Shown one piece after another: positions 1 to 7,608 of a stretch of DNA of 26,304 nucleotides. The stretch is from an uncultured Lachnospiraceae bacterium (GTDB lineage: Bacteria > Bacillota > Clostridia > Lachnospirales > Lachnospiraceae), in NCBI GenBank assembly GCA_910586405.1, contig CAJUII010000040.1:1-26304 (forward strand), given 5' to 3'. Positions within the stretch are counted from its first letter, which is position 1; every line of letters starts with the position of its first letter. Position numbers and translations under genes: made by a program. Below the pieces are notes generated by a model, which was not told where the DNA came from, searched no databases, and saw only the letters and a list, made by a program, of their open reading frames with translations.

Positions 1-1647
1 GCAAAGCTGTTGAGGGAAAAACAGGATTATACAGTTTCCTATAAGAATAATGTCAATGCAGGAAAGGCAACTGTCCTCGTAAAAGGAAAAGGCAACTACT
101 CAGAGCTCGTTGAGAAGACATTCACGATCGATAAAGTGAATGTAAACACGCTCACAGCAGCAAACCTTTCTGCGGCAGTAGCAGCAAACAATACAAATCA
201 GGTAACGCCGAAACCTGTCGTAAAATACGAAGGCAAAACATTAAAGCAGGATAGAGACTATACAGCATCGTACAAGAATCCTGGAAAGGATGGAAAGACA
301 CCTGGAATCTACAGTGTTGTCATTAAGGGAATCGGTAATTTTGAAGGCAGTAAGACAATTCAGATGAGTCTTGCAGACAAGAAGACACAGGTACTTATGA
401 GCAAAGTCAAGGTACAGAAGATTCCAGTGCAGCCATACAAGAACGGCGGTAAGGTTGAACCTGTTGTGAAAGTGACATACAAAGGCAGTACGCTGAGCCT
501 TGGCACGGACTATACTGTAGCATACAGCAACAACACCGAAGCAGGCGCGACAGCTTCCGTAATCATCACAGGTATCGGAACAAAGTTTGTCGGCGATAAA
601 GTTGTAACGTTCAAGATCAAAGGTATTCCATTAAAGTCCAATGCGGTGTCATTGCAGGGGATGTCTAGCGGCGGATTTGCCTATACAGGAGCGGCAGTTG
701 AGCCGAAAGTACAGGTTTCAGGACTGAGTGCAGACCAGTATAGCATATCTTATCAGAATAACAGAAATGTCGGCAAAGCGACAGTGATTGTGACAGGTAA
801 GAATGGATATTCTGGAACAGTTAAGAAAACCTTTAAGATTACACCGTATGATATCAGTGGAAGCCTGTTTACATTTGGTACGAACAGAGTCATTACGAAC
901 AAAGTTCCTTATGCAAAGGGCGGCGGAACACTGAGCAGCAGTGATCTGAATGCGCGTTTTACAGCAAACAACACGACACTTCAATTGGAGGAAGGTCTGG
1001 ATTATACACTGTCTTACAAGAAGAACAAGGCAGTCGGCACAGCCACAGTGACCATCAAGGGCAAGGGCAACTTTAAGGGAACGATCAAGGATGTTTCGTT
1101 TGTGATCGTGCCACAGGAGTTGAGCAGATTGCAGAACAATGTTGTTGCACCCGATGTATTGTTGAAGAATGCTGCAAAATACAACAAGGTGATTCCGGTT
1201 ATCACAGATACAGATGGCAAGAAGCTGAAAAACAACAAGGATTTCATCATAAAAGGTTATTCTTATAAGGATGACAGTGCAGTATCAGGAACACCTGGAA
1301 CGGACAAAGTACTCAAAGTGACTGTTCAGGGCAAGGGATATTATACGGGAGAAACGTATGGATATTTCAAAGTGATTGCCAATGACAGAAGCATTGCTAA
1401 GGCAGTTGTGAAGGTCAAAGACCAGCAGTATACTGGAAAGGCAGTTGAACCAGACAAGAAGGATATCACTTCAATCACACTGAAAGTCAACGGACAGGTC
1501 AAAACGCTCAGACAGAGTGATTATGAGATCATCGGATATTCTAAGAATATCAAGAAGGGTACGGCGAAGATGACAATCCGCGGACTTGGTGAGTACGGCG
1601 GAACGAAGACAGTGAACTTTAAGATCACTGCAAAGAAATTAAAATAA
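1..1647 (+). CDS. Repetitive Ig-like surface protein, 3' part (5' end outside window)
   Basis: The reading frame is open from base 1, so only the C-terminal 548 residues are seen. The first in-frame start-like codon (TTG at 10) has no ribosome site and is internal. The protein is an array of about seven diverged modules of 40-80 residues. Each has a core like DYTVSYKNN, then a KATVxVKGKGNY segment, then a TFxI strand; cores lie near nt 25, 256, 508, 733, 1000, 1240 and 1519. Linkers carry the YTGxAVEP motif typical of clostridial secreted Ig-like repeat proteins. The end (FKITAKKLK) has no LPxTG motif and no C-terminal membrane segment, so any anchor must lie upstream. Secretion and a surface or adhesive role are inferred from the family. 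The exact ligand cannot be read. A strong terminator follows directly. Confidence 0.8.
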   Translation, partial: AKLLREKQDYTVSYKNNVNAGKATVLVKGKGNYSELVEKTFTIDKVNVNTLTAANLSAAVAANNTNQVTPKPVVKYEGKTLKQDRDYTASYKNPGKDGKTPGIYSVVIKGIGNFEGSKTIQMSLADKKTQVLMSKVKVQKIPVQPYKNGGKVEPVVKVTYKGSTLSLGTDYTVAYSNNTEAGATASVIITGIGTKFVGDKVVTFKIKGIPLKSNAVSLQGMSSGGFAYTGAAVEPKVQVSGLSADQYSISYQNNRNVGKATVIVTGKNGYSGTVKKTFKITPYDISGSLFTFGTNRVITNKVPYAKGGGTLSSSDLNARFTANNTTLQLEEGLDYTLSYKKNKAVGTATVTIKGKGNFKGTIKDVSFVIVPQELSRLQNNVVAPDVLLKNAAKYNKVIPVITDTDGKKLKNNKDFIIKGYSYKDDSAVSGTPGTDKVLKVTVQGKGYYTGETYGYFKVIANDRSIAKAVVKVKDQQYTGKAVEPDKKDITSITLKVNGQVKTLRQSDYEIIGYSKNIKKGTAKMTIRGLGEYGGTKTVNFKITAKKLK

Positions 1648-1669
1648 ATTTTAAAAACATAAGTTTGAT

Positions 1670-1707
1670 CGCTGGAAACCGTTGGAACGGTTTCCAGCGG
1701 TTTTTTA
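1670..1707 (+). terminator. Rho-independent terminator of the surface protein gene
   Basis: A 14-bp perfect stem (1670-1683 pairs with 1686-1699, built on GCTGGAAACCGTT) is followed by a GG and a T-run at 1701-1706. It lies 23 bases after the stop codon. Confidence 0.93.
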
Positions 1708-1709
1708 TT

Positions 1710-1723
1710 GCACAGACCTGTGC
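1710..1723. other. Short perfect inverted repeat GCACAG-AC-CTGTGC
   Basis: A 6+6 inverted repeat with a 2-base centre lies between the upstream terminator and the lipoprotein gene. It is the right size for a dimeric repressor site, but no matching -35/-10 pair is evident beside it. Chance is possible. Confidence 0.25.
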
Positions 1724-1832
1724 TGAGAAATAAGTGATCACATGCATATTTTTCCGAAAGTGAGAAAGAATAACAGAAGCAACAGCAATCTTAACGAAGC
1801 GATTTTATGAAGAAATCTTATGGAGGAATTAT

Positions 1833-2915
1833 ATGAAAAGGAAAATGAATAAGAAAAGTGCAACCGTTCAAAAAGCAGTGTTTGCATCAATGTGCCTCGC
1901 CTGCGCGCTCGCTGTATCAGCTTGCGGCAAAAGAGATAACCGAAATGAAAACAGGGACCCCATCACTGGTGAGAGCCAGACGCAGTCCAGTGAGGGAAAC
2001 AGCAGTGATGGCGCAACAGACGGCAGCAATGAAGGCGGTTCGGACACAGCAGCGGGGGATCACAGTGAATTTGAGGCAATGATCGGCGACGAAAACACAG
2101 ATCCTAACAGTATTATAGACTACATTAACACCAATATTGCGGGAGCAGCAGTCAGCGATGTAAAAAATTTTTTTACAGGTCTTTTGGGTTTTGGAAGTGA
2201 TATTAGAAATATTGATTTTACCCGGCTTGAGGACAGCAGAAAGTATATGCCGGAGGACATGATCGCGTTTATGGACCTGATGCGGCTTGAGGGCGATACA
2301 CCTTCCATGATGATGTCCGATGAGGAAAACCGGAAAGTGATCAACATGACGTTGTCCGAGATGCTTGAGCGTGCCCGTCTCTTTGAACAGCATCTTGAGA
2401 AATATCCAAACAGTGTGTCCTCCGATGCGGCAGCAAGAATGTATGAGGAGATCGCAACCAACGCAATCAGCGGCGGCTATGACAAGGAAATGGGCGTGCA
2501 GCATTACTATAAAGGCGATGCGAATGATGTGATCGATCAAAAGGCGCTGCAATATTACCAGCAGTTTGCACAGGCAAATCCAAACAGCAATCTCGGAAAG
2601 ATCGTCACAGAGTATATCAATGTATTGCAGACCAATGACTTCAAGATCAACGACAGCATAGAGGAGTTCTACAGGGGACTTCATGGGAGATTGAATGTCA
2701 ATAATCTGACAAACCACGGAAACAGTACAGGAACAAACAACGTGAATGGCAGCATCAATAATGGCACAGAAAACAGCGGTACAGAAAGCAGCATAGAGAA
2801 CAGCAGCATAGAAAATAGTAGCATAGAGAACAGCAGTACGCAGGACAGCGCCAATACTGCCAAAAACAGTTCGAATGCTGTTGACACTGTAATTCAGGGA
2901 ACAGTGAACAGATAG
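1833..2915 (+). CDS. Secreted lipoprotein with Ser/Asn-rich low-complexity tail, unknown function
   Basis: The 360-residue product starts with a typical lipoprotein signal: basic MKRKMNKK, a hydrophobic stretch at about 14-29, then the lipobox AVSAC with Cys31 as the lipidated residue. The ATG at 1833 has GGAGG about 7 bases upstream. After the Cys comes a disordered Asp/Ser/Gly/Asn linker (about 32-85). A mainly helical domain follows at about 90-290, rich in Asp, Glu, Met and Tyr, including the stretch LFEQHLEKYPN. The tail is Asn/Ser/Thr-rich with the unit SSIEN repeated three times. I do not recognise the central domain. The gene sits directly upstream of an LspA-like signal peptidase II gene (58-base gap, no terminator seen), so the two may be co-transcribed. 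That would pair a lipoprotein with its own processing enzyme, which is inference only. Confidence 0.8.
   Translation: MKRKMNKKSATVQKAVFASMCLACALAVSACGKRDNRNENRDPITGESQTQSSEGNSSDGATDGSNEGGSDTAAGDHSEFEAMIGDENTDPNSIIDYINTNIAGAAVSDVKNFFTGLLGFGSDIRNIDFTRLEDSRKYMPEDMIAFMDLMRLEGDTPSMMMSDEENRKVINMTLSEMLERARLFEQHLEKYPNSVSSDAAARMYEEIATNAISGGYDKEMGVQHYYKGDANDVIDQKALQYYQQFAQANPNSNLGKIVTEYINVLQTNDFKINDSIEEFYRGLHGRLNVNNLTNHGNSTGTNNVNGSINNGTENSGTESSIENSSIENSSIENSSTQDSANTAKNSSNAVDTVIQGTVNR
2791..2835 (+). repeat. Three tandem 15-base units in the lipoprotein gene
   Basis: GCATAGAGAACAGCA occurs at 2791-2805, with three changes at 2806-2820, and again at 2821-2835. In frame it encodes the repeated SIENS unit in the C-terminal tail. 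The multiple-of-three length means gain or loss of units would keep the frame. Confidence 0.85.
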
Positions 2916-2973
2916 GAAACATTTGACATTTTTTTGTATCTGTGATAGCGTTAAAGCAGAAGGATGTGAGAAA

Positions 2974-3426
2974 ATGCCGTATATAATGACACTAGTGTCA
3001 CTTTTTGCCGTGGACAGCGCGATCAAGTATTGGATTGAGAGATTGGGTGCCGTGTCTGGTTTTCAGGAGAGGATGCTATGCAGAGATGTTGTGCTCAAAC
3101 GGTATCACAATCGGGGCGCGATGATGAATATCGGGGAGCAAAAACAGCATCTCGTAGCGATGCTCTCTCTAATATTTAGTGCATTTATGACAGGAATCTT
3201 TGCTGCGACATTGGGCATGACGGGAAAGAGAATGCTAAAGACAGGACTTGCCTTGATCTTAGGCGGTGCCTACAGTAACACGTATGATCGTCTCAGACGA
3301 AAATATGTGGTTGATTATGTTACGTTTCCAAGATTTGGCGCCATTGTGTTTAATCTCTCAGATTTTGGAATTATCATTGGCGCTATGCTGCTGACCATCA
3401 GCGAGCTGAGCGGCGGACAGGATTGA
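2974..3426 (+). CDS. Signal peptidase II (LspA)-like membrane aspartic peptidase, divergent
   Basis: The predicted 150-residue integral membrane protein has four hydrophobic segments (about 3-18, 58-78, 88-100, 122-142) and the LspA landmarks. These are VDSAIKYW near the start (family D-x-x-x-K), YHNRGAMMNI in place of the usual NxGAAFs, GGAYSNTYDRL with putative catalytic Asp105, VVDYV, and FNLSD with putative catalytic Asp130 (family FNxAD). Signal peptidase II cleaves the prolipoprotein signal peptide before the lipid-modified Cys in the membrane. I chose ATG 2974 because an AGAAGGA site precedes it and homology begins there; the frame runs 17 codons further upstream without such support. 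Both catalytic Asp are kept, but the NxGAAFs region is poorly conserved. This may be a second, specialised copy rather than the housekeeping LspA. Its neighbour upstream is a lipoprotein. Confidence 0.8.
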   Translation: MPYIMTLVSLFAVDSAIKYWIERLGAVSGFQERMLCRDVVLKRYHNRGAMMNIGEQKQHLVAMLSLIFSAFMTGIFAATLGMTGKRMLKTGLALILGGAYSNTYDRLRRKYVVDYVTFPRFGAIVFNLSDFGIIIGAMLLTISELSGGQD

Positions 3427-3439
3427 CTTGTCCGCCGCT
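3409..3439 (+). terminator. Hairpin overlapping the end of the lspA-like gene
   Basis: An 11-bp perfect stem (AGCGGCGGACA at 3409-3419 with 3429-3439) spans the stop codon at 3424-3426. Only a short T-run (TTTT, 3447-3450) follows, so termination may be weak. It lies between two convergent genes and could act on both strands. Confidence 0.45.
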
Positions 3440-3456
3440 TAAGTCGTTTTATGGAT

Positions 3457-4389
3457 TTATGCGGTGATGACTGTGCCGACTTTGGCATCGATGGCATCCG
3501 CGGTCTTATTCAGGGATGTGATGATAACCTTGCCGGATGGAACTGCTTCAAGGTAGGAGATTGCTGCCGTGATCTTCGGCAGCATGTCGGTCTCTCCGAA
3601 CTGACCTTCCGCAATATAGCGCTTGGCATCCGCGACGGTCAGTGTTTTCAGCGGTACTTGATTGTCCTTTTCGAAGTTCAGATACACATAATCTACACTT
3701 GTCAGGATCAGAAGTTCGTCAGCCTTGAGGTCCGCGGCGAGCTTGCCGGCGATACAGTCTTTCTCAATGACTGCGGAGGCGCCCTTGAGGACATGCTGCT
3801 GTTCGATCACAGGGATACCGCCGCCGCCGCAGGCGATCACGACTTGGTCCGCATCGGAGAGCGTTTTGATAGCTGCGATCTCCACAATGTCGATCGGCTG
3901 GGGCGCAGCGACGACTCTTCGGTAGCCGTTGTCTGTCTCGATGACATAATTTCCCTTGTTGACTTGGGTGTCAGCGTCCTCCTTGGACATATAGCGCCCG
4001 ATTGCCTTTTTGGGATTGTAGAAGGCATCGTCGTAGGGATCGACGGTCACTTGGGTCAGAATTGTGCTGACTGGTTTGGAGATGCCGCGGCTTAATAGTT
4101 CTGATTTCAGTGAATTTTGAATATCATATCCCACATAGCCCTGACTCATTGCAGAGCACACGCACATCGGTGCGGGTGTATAGTCGATATAGATTCGGTG
4201 CAGCTCTGTCATGGCTTTGTGGATCATACTTACCTGATGGCCGTTGCTGTGTGTGATGGTCAGCTGATAATCAGCCTCCACTAAATCTGCCAATGCCTTC
4301 GCAGTCTTTTTGACGGCATCGAGCTGTGCGAGTGTCGTCGAACCCAGCGCATCATGTCCCAGTGCGACAACAGCTTTTTTCTTGCTCAT
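3457..4389 (-). CDS. Carbamate kinase-like protein with altered active-site motifs
   Basis: The 310-residue protein matches carbamate kinase (amino acid kinase fold) over its full length. Landmarks are VALGHDALG at the N-terminus, SAMSQGYVGYDIQ (about 79-91), RVVAAPQPIDIVE (158-170), VVIACGGGGIPV (183-194), VIEKD (207-211), LLILTSVDYVYLN (226-238) and a C-terminal MLPKI. Carbamate kinase makes ATP from carbamoyl phosphate at the end of arginine or purine fermentation. Several normally strict motifs differ: GGNAL is GHDAL, THGNGPQVG is THSNGHQVS, and the GSMGPKV region is ETDMLPKI. No arginine deiminase or carbamoyltransferase gene is near. It may be a paralogue with another phosphoryl acceptor. 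The start ATG has a GAGGAGGAG ribosome site. It is divergently arranged with the HTH-PfkB kinase and convergent with the LspA-like gene. Confidence 0.8.
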   Translation of the reverse strand: MSKKKAVVALGHDALGSTTLAQLDAVKKTAKALADLVEADYQLTITHSNGHQVSMIHKAMTELHRIYIDYTPAPMCVCSAMSQGYVGYDIQNSLKSELLSRGISKPVSTILTQVTVDPYDDAFYNPKKAIGRYMSKEDADTQVNKGNYVIETDNGYRRVVAAPQPIDIVEIAAIKTLSDADQVVIACGGGGIPVIEQQHVLKGASAVIEKDCIAGKLAADLKADELLILTSVDYVYLNFEKDNQVPLKTLTVADAKRYIAEGQFGETDMLPKITAAISYLEAVPSGKVIITSLNKTADAIDAKVGTVITA

Positions 4390-4422
4390 AGTACTCCTCC
4401 TCGTTTGATGGTATATAGTAAC

Positions 4423-4451
4423 AGTATATCAAATTGATTCGTAGTTGTACA
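4423..4451 (-). promoter_or_regulatory. Candidate promoter for the carbamate kinase-like gene
   Basis: Reading the minus strand, TGTACA (4451-4446) and TATACT (4428-4423) are 17 bases apart, about 35 bases upstream of the start codon. The -10 box is good and the -35 box is weak. Confidence 0.4.
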
Positions 4452-4523
4452 CTGAAACTTCATGAATGCAATTTAGTTTAGAAAAATTTAAAATATTTTA
4501 AAATATTATGATTTTCTAATACA

Positions 4524-4552
4524 TTGACAGTACATTTATTGGGTGTTATGAT
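4524..4552 (+). promoter_or_regulatory. Promoter for the HTH-PfkB kinase gene
   Basis: A consensus TTGACA (4524-4529), 17-base spacer and TATGAT (4547-4552) lie 70 bases upstream of the ATG at 4623. This near-perfect sigma-A promoter occupies the upstream part of the open frame, so translation does not begin there. Confidence 0.8.
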
Positions 4553-4622
4553 AAAAAATAGGAAAATTTTGTCAATCGAAGTAATAGTTTTGAAGATTGT
4601 GATAAAACAGAAGGGAGAACAT

Positions 4623-5708
4623 ATGACAAACAGAGAGGCACAGATATTTCAGTGGATTATGGAAAATCCCATGATCTCACAGGAGGAGCTTGCGGCAAAA
4701 GCAGGAATCGCCCGTTCTTCAGCAGCAGTACACATCTCAAATCTGATGAAAAAGGGGTATATCCTGGGGAAAGGATATGTGACGAACGGTCCAGACTACT
4801 GTGTTGTCATCGGCAGCGCAGGCGTTGATATTGGAGGGATGCCGCATGACATCCTGGTGGAAGGCGGGACCAGCGAGGGCAGAGCAGTCTGGTCACTCGG
4901 CGGTGTGGGAAGAAATATAGCGCACAACCTCAGACTGCTCGGCATCGGGACAAAGCTGATTACGGCGATTGGTAATGATACCTATGCGCGCAGGATTATT
5001 GAGAGCTGTGAGGAGCTTGGCATTGATCTGGCAGACTCGTTGAAAACCGCGAAGGCAGACACCTCTGTGTATCTGTATATTGCAGATGAGCAGGGAAACA
5101 GAAAGCTTGCGATATCTGATACCAGAATCTATGAGAATCTCACGGCAAACTTTGTGGCTGCCAAGATGGAACTGTTGAATAAGGCGCGCATGGTGATTCT
5201 CGACACCAACATACCGGAGGAGACTATCGCACAGGTGTGTGGCAGGTGCAGGGCGCCCATATTTGCGATGCCAGTGTCTGCAAGGAGTACGGAGCGTCTT
5301 TTAGAGGTTCTTGACAAGATCAGTGTTGTCGTATGCTACAAATCTGAGGCGGAGGTATTGAGCGGCATTCGTATCCATGACAAGGATACCTTGGAGCGAG
5401 CGGCAGACATTATTATGGAAAAGGGCGTGAAGAATGTATTTATCCTTGCAGAGAAGGGCGGTGTGTACTGCGCCTGCTATGATGAGCAGTTTATGCAGGG
5501 AAAGATCAGCACAGAACAGCTCAACCCAGGCGGAGCGGAGGATGCCTTTATGGCAGGTGTGATACTTGGTTATATGAAGCATATGGGTATCCGTCAGATG
5601 GCAAAACTGGGACAGGCGGCATTGGGCATTGCGATGGAGGTGGAGGATACCATCAACACCCAGTTATGTGTTCCGGCAGTCGCGGAGCGCGCCAAGGTGG
5701 ACTTATAA
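4623..5708 (+). CDS. PfkB-family kinase with N-terminal winged-helix DNA-binding domain (YeiI/pseudouridine kinase type)
   Basis: The 361-residue protein has two parts. Residues 1-55 are a winged helix-turn-helix (REAQIFQWIMENP, ISQEELAAKAGIARSS, HISNLMKKGYI). Residues 58-361 are a ribokinase-fold PfkB kinase. It carries the first PfkB signature (GGVGRNIAHNLRLLG, 93-107), DTNIPEE (194-200), and the second signature NPGGAEDAFMAG (301-312) with catalytic Asp307. Family members phosphorylate sugars or nucleosides such as pseudouridine with ATP. Length and layout match E. coli YeiI-type proteins. The usual GAGD is GAED, and the usual PNxxEAE is CYKSEAE, so the substrate is uncertain. The attached HTH suggests the enzyme also regulates transcription, possibly of the divergent carbamate kinase-like gene. 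ATG 4623 has an AAGGGAG site. Confidence 0.85.
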   Translation: MTNREAQIFQWIMENPMISQEELAAKAGIARSSAAVHISNLMKKGYILGKGYVTNGPDYCVVIGSAGVDIGGMPHDILVEGGTSEGRAVWSLGGVGRNIAHNLRLLGIGTKLITAIGNDTYARRIIESCEELGIDLADSLKTAKADTSVYLYIADEQGNRKLAISDTRIYENLTANFVAAKMELLNKARMVILDTNIPEETIAQVCGRCRAPIFAMPVSARSTERLLEVLDKISVVVCYKSEAEVLSGIRIHDKDTLERAADIIMEKGVKNVFILAEKGGVYCACYDEQFMQGKISTEQLNPGGAEDAFMAGVILGYMKHMGIRQMAKLGQAALGIAMEVEDTINTQLCVPAVAERAKVDL

Positions 5709-5762
5709 AACATATGAAAGCCAGCAGGGCATTCTACCCGCTGGCTTTCATATGTTTTATTT
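5707..5762. terminator. Bidirectional terminator between the PfkB kinase and htrA genes
   Basis: A 19-bp perfect stem (5707-5725 with 5740-5758, AAAACATATGAAAGCCAGC) has A-rich and T-rich ends. It therefore works as an intrinsic terminator on both strands for these convergent genes, and overlaps the kinase stop codon. Confidence 0.93.
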
Positions 5763-5781
5763 TCTATGCAGAATAAGCTGC

Positions 5782-7323
5782 TTAAGGAATTGACCAGAAC
5801 GAGCCGAAGGGATTAAAGAATCCATCGTCACGATTGTCCTGTGATTCCTGGCGTTTGGGGCTGGACTGTGAGCTGTCGTTATCCTCGCCAAAGACATCCT
5901 TTGTGCCGAGCGTTACTTGGAATGTCTTCTCGACATAGCCCTCCGCGCTCTGTACCATGGCTACGATATCGACCGTCTCACCGGCGCGGTAGTAGGTGAG
6001 CAGAGACATTAAGGCTTCCCTGTTCTTGACTGTCTGGCCGTCAAATTTTGTGATAATATTGCCCTTGACAAGACCGGCAGCTTCGGCTGGAGAGTCTTCA
6101 TATATATTGTAGATGTAGACGCCGACAGGCATACCGTACGTCTCATAGATATCGTTTGTCACGTCGATGGGCTTGATGCCAAGATATCCTTGCTTTTCTT
6201 CCGCCACGACTTCTCTTGTCTCTTTTAACATAAGTTCCTCTATGATCGATTGTACATCCGAGATTGGGATTGCATAGCCCATGCCCTCGACGGAGCTGGA
6301 TGAAACCTTTACGGAGTTGATACCAATCAACTCGCCGTTCATGTTCAGCAGGGCGCCGCCAGAGTTGCCAGGGTTGATGGCTGCATCGGTCTGAATCAGC
6401 TTGTTGGTGATGCTTCCGCCATTCTCGTCAGATACGGTCACATTTCGTCCGAGTGCACTGATGATGCCCGTTGTCACAGACTGTCCATAACCGAGTGCGT
6501 TGCCGATTGCCACAACCTCCTGACCAAGCACCAGATTGGAGGAATCTCCGATCGTGGCAATTTTGATCTTTGAGCGCATTTCGTCTGTGATATCATCGAG
6601 TGATACAGCGATGACAGCGAGATCTTTGTCTGCCTCATAACCTTTGACGCGCGCGCTCACTAAGGAAGGGTCATCACTGTCCTCGTCATAGCTGAATACG
6701 ACGCTCAGTTCATTGCTTCCTGAGACGACATGGTAGTTGGTTACGATGAGCAGCTCTGTCTCATTTTCACCAATGATGATGCCGGAACCGCTGCTCTCAG
6801 CATCCTGCTGATACGTACCAAACATCGTGCGGACCTCCGTCACGCCTTTGTTGGTGATGGAGACAACACTTGGAAGGCAGCTGTTGGCGATGGCTGTCAC
6901 ATCTGCTGCGTTGCTGTTGTTGTAGAGCGTATTGGATGCATTCAGTGAATCCGTGGTCGTTGAGAGTGATTTTTTGCTGGATGATGCGGCGTTTAAAGAT
7001 TCCTGCAACTGCTGGATCTCTTGTTTTGTCGCTTTTAATTCTCTGTTGGCGATCGTGACAGGAACACTGAAGGCCGCGCCCGCCGTCACGCCGAACACCA
7101 GACCGAGACAGACAACAGCTACTGCTTTTTTGCCTCGTCCGTTTTTCTTTTTGGCTTTTCCAGAAGGTGTGATAGGGGTGGCATCGATCGTCTGACCATA
7201 GCTGCCGTTTGCTGCACCAGAAGAATAATAATATTCCTGGTAGCCGCTGTTGTTTGACCCATTCGTAGATGTATGCTGTGTATTGCCAGACTGCTGTGGA
7301 TAGTTTTCATTGTTTTCGTACAT
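5782..7323 (-). CDS. htrA: Membrane-anchored HtrA/DegP-type serine protease with PDZ domain
   Basis: The 513-residue protein begins with a cytoplasmic Asn/Gly/Ser/Tyr-rich stretch (1-55), a basic patch (KAKKKNGRGKK) and one membrane helix (about 67-91). A short coiled-coil-like segment follows (95-120). The trypsin-fold domain (about 145-365) has the full triad: His198 in TNYHVV, Asp234 in ADKDLAVI, Ser321 in NPGNSGGAL. A single PDZ domain follows (about 376-475, starting GYLGIKP), and then a Ser/Gln-rich tail. Such proteases degrade misfolded exported proteins outside the membrane and are usually stress-induced. The ATG has AAAGGAG 9-10 bases upstream. The gene stands alone, divergent from the EAL gene and convergent with the PfkB kinase. 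Confidence 0.93.
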   Translation of the reverse strand: MYENNENYPQQSGNTQHTSTNGSNNSGYQEYYYSSGAANGSYGQTIDATPITPSGKAKKKNGRGKKAVAVVCLGLVFGVTAGAAFSVPVTIANRELKATKQEIQQLQESLNAASSSKKSLSTTTDSLNASNTLYNNSNAADVTAIANSCLPSVVSITNKGVTEVRTMFGTYQQDAESSGSGIIIGENETELLIVTNYHVVSGSNELSVVFSYDEDSDDPSLVSARVKGYEADKDLAVIAVSLDDITDEMRSKIKIATIGDSSNLVLGQEVVAIGNALGYGQSVTTGIISALGRNVTVSDENGGSITNKLIQTDAAINPGNSGGALLNMNGELIGINSVKVSSSSVEGMGYAIPISDVQSIIEELMLKETREVVAEEKQGYLGIKPIDVTNDIYETYGMPVGVYIYNIYEDSPAEAAGLVKGNIITKFDGQTVKNREALMSLLTYYRAGETVDIVAMVQSAEGYVEKTFQVTLGTKDVFGEDNDSSQSSPKRQESQDNRDDGFFNPFGSFWSIP

Positions 7324-7409
7324 AGTAATATTCTCCTTTCAAATCTGTGAAAATGAAAAATTAAATTAGATGAATTTATGTTTTAAAGTGGTGTTTTGTC
7401 GTTGCTATG

Positions 7410-7439
7410 GTTATAATATAAGCTGAATTTGTGTTTCAA
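7410..7439 (-). promoter_or_regulatory. Candidate promoter for htrA
   Basis: On the minus strand TTGAAA (7439-7434), an 18-base spacer and TATAAC (7415-7410) lie about 87 bases before the htrA start codon. I see no CIRCE or other heat-shock operator. Confidence 0.5.
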
Positions 7440-7508
7440 TTGTTATCTAATTGTGATAAATTTGTGAATTTCAAAGAGGAATAATTTGAATACCTTTGGG
7501 GATGGTAA

Positions 7509-7537
7509 TTGAAAATACGCTATATTAATGTTACAAT
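7509..7537 (+). promoter_or_regulatory. Promoter for the EAL-domain gene
   Basis: TTGAAA (7509-7514), 17 bases, TACAAT (7532-7537). The expected start of transcription is near 7544, giving a leader of about 65 bases that begins with an inverted repeat. Confidence 0.75.
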
Positions 7538-7547
7538 AGAATCGTAA

Positions 7548-7570
7548 CAGTCCACAGCCCTGTTGGACTG
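7548..7570. other. Inverted repeat at the predicted transcription start of the EAL gene
   Basis: CAGTCCA (7548-7554) and TGGACTG (7564-7570) form a 7-bp perfect inverted repeat with a 9-base centre, just downstream of the -10 box. It could be a repressor operator or a 5' stabilising hairpin in the mRNA. There is no T-run. Confidence 0.45.
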
Positions 7571-7608
7571 CTGCACACAAATTTACAGCGATAAAGGGGA
7601 CAAGTCAT

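Noticed and set aside
1917..3026. Minus-strand open frame of 369 codons opposite the lipoprotein gene
   Set aside because: The plus-strand gene has a lipoprotein signal and ribosome site. The minus frame spans the lipoprotein and the start of the LspA gene and has no coherent domain.
3451..4095. Long plus-strand open frame of 214 codons
   Set aside because: It lies opposite the carbamate kinase-like gene, has no ribosome site and no recognisable motif; it is a shadow of the minus-strand gene.
3457..4389. Arginine deiminase pathway operon
   Set aside because: No arginine deiminase, ornithine carbamoyltransferase or antiporter gene is near, and the kinase motifs are altered.
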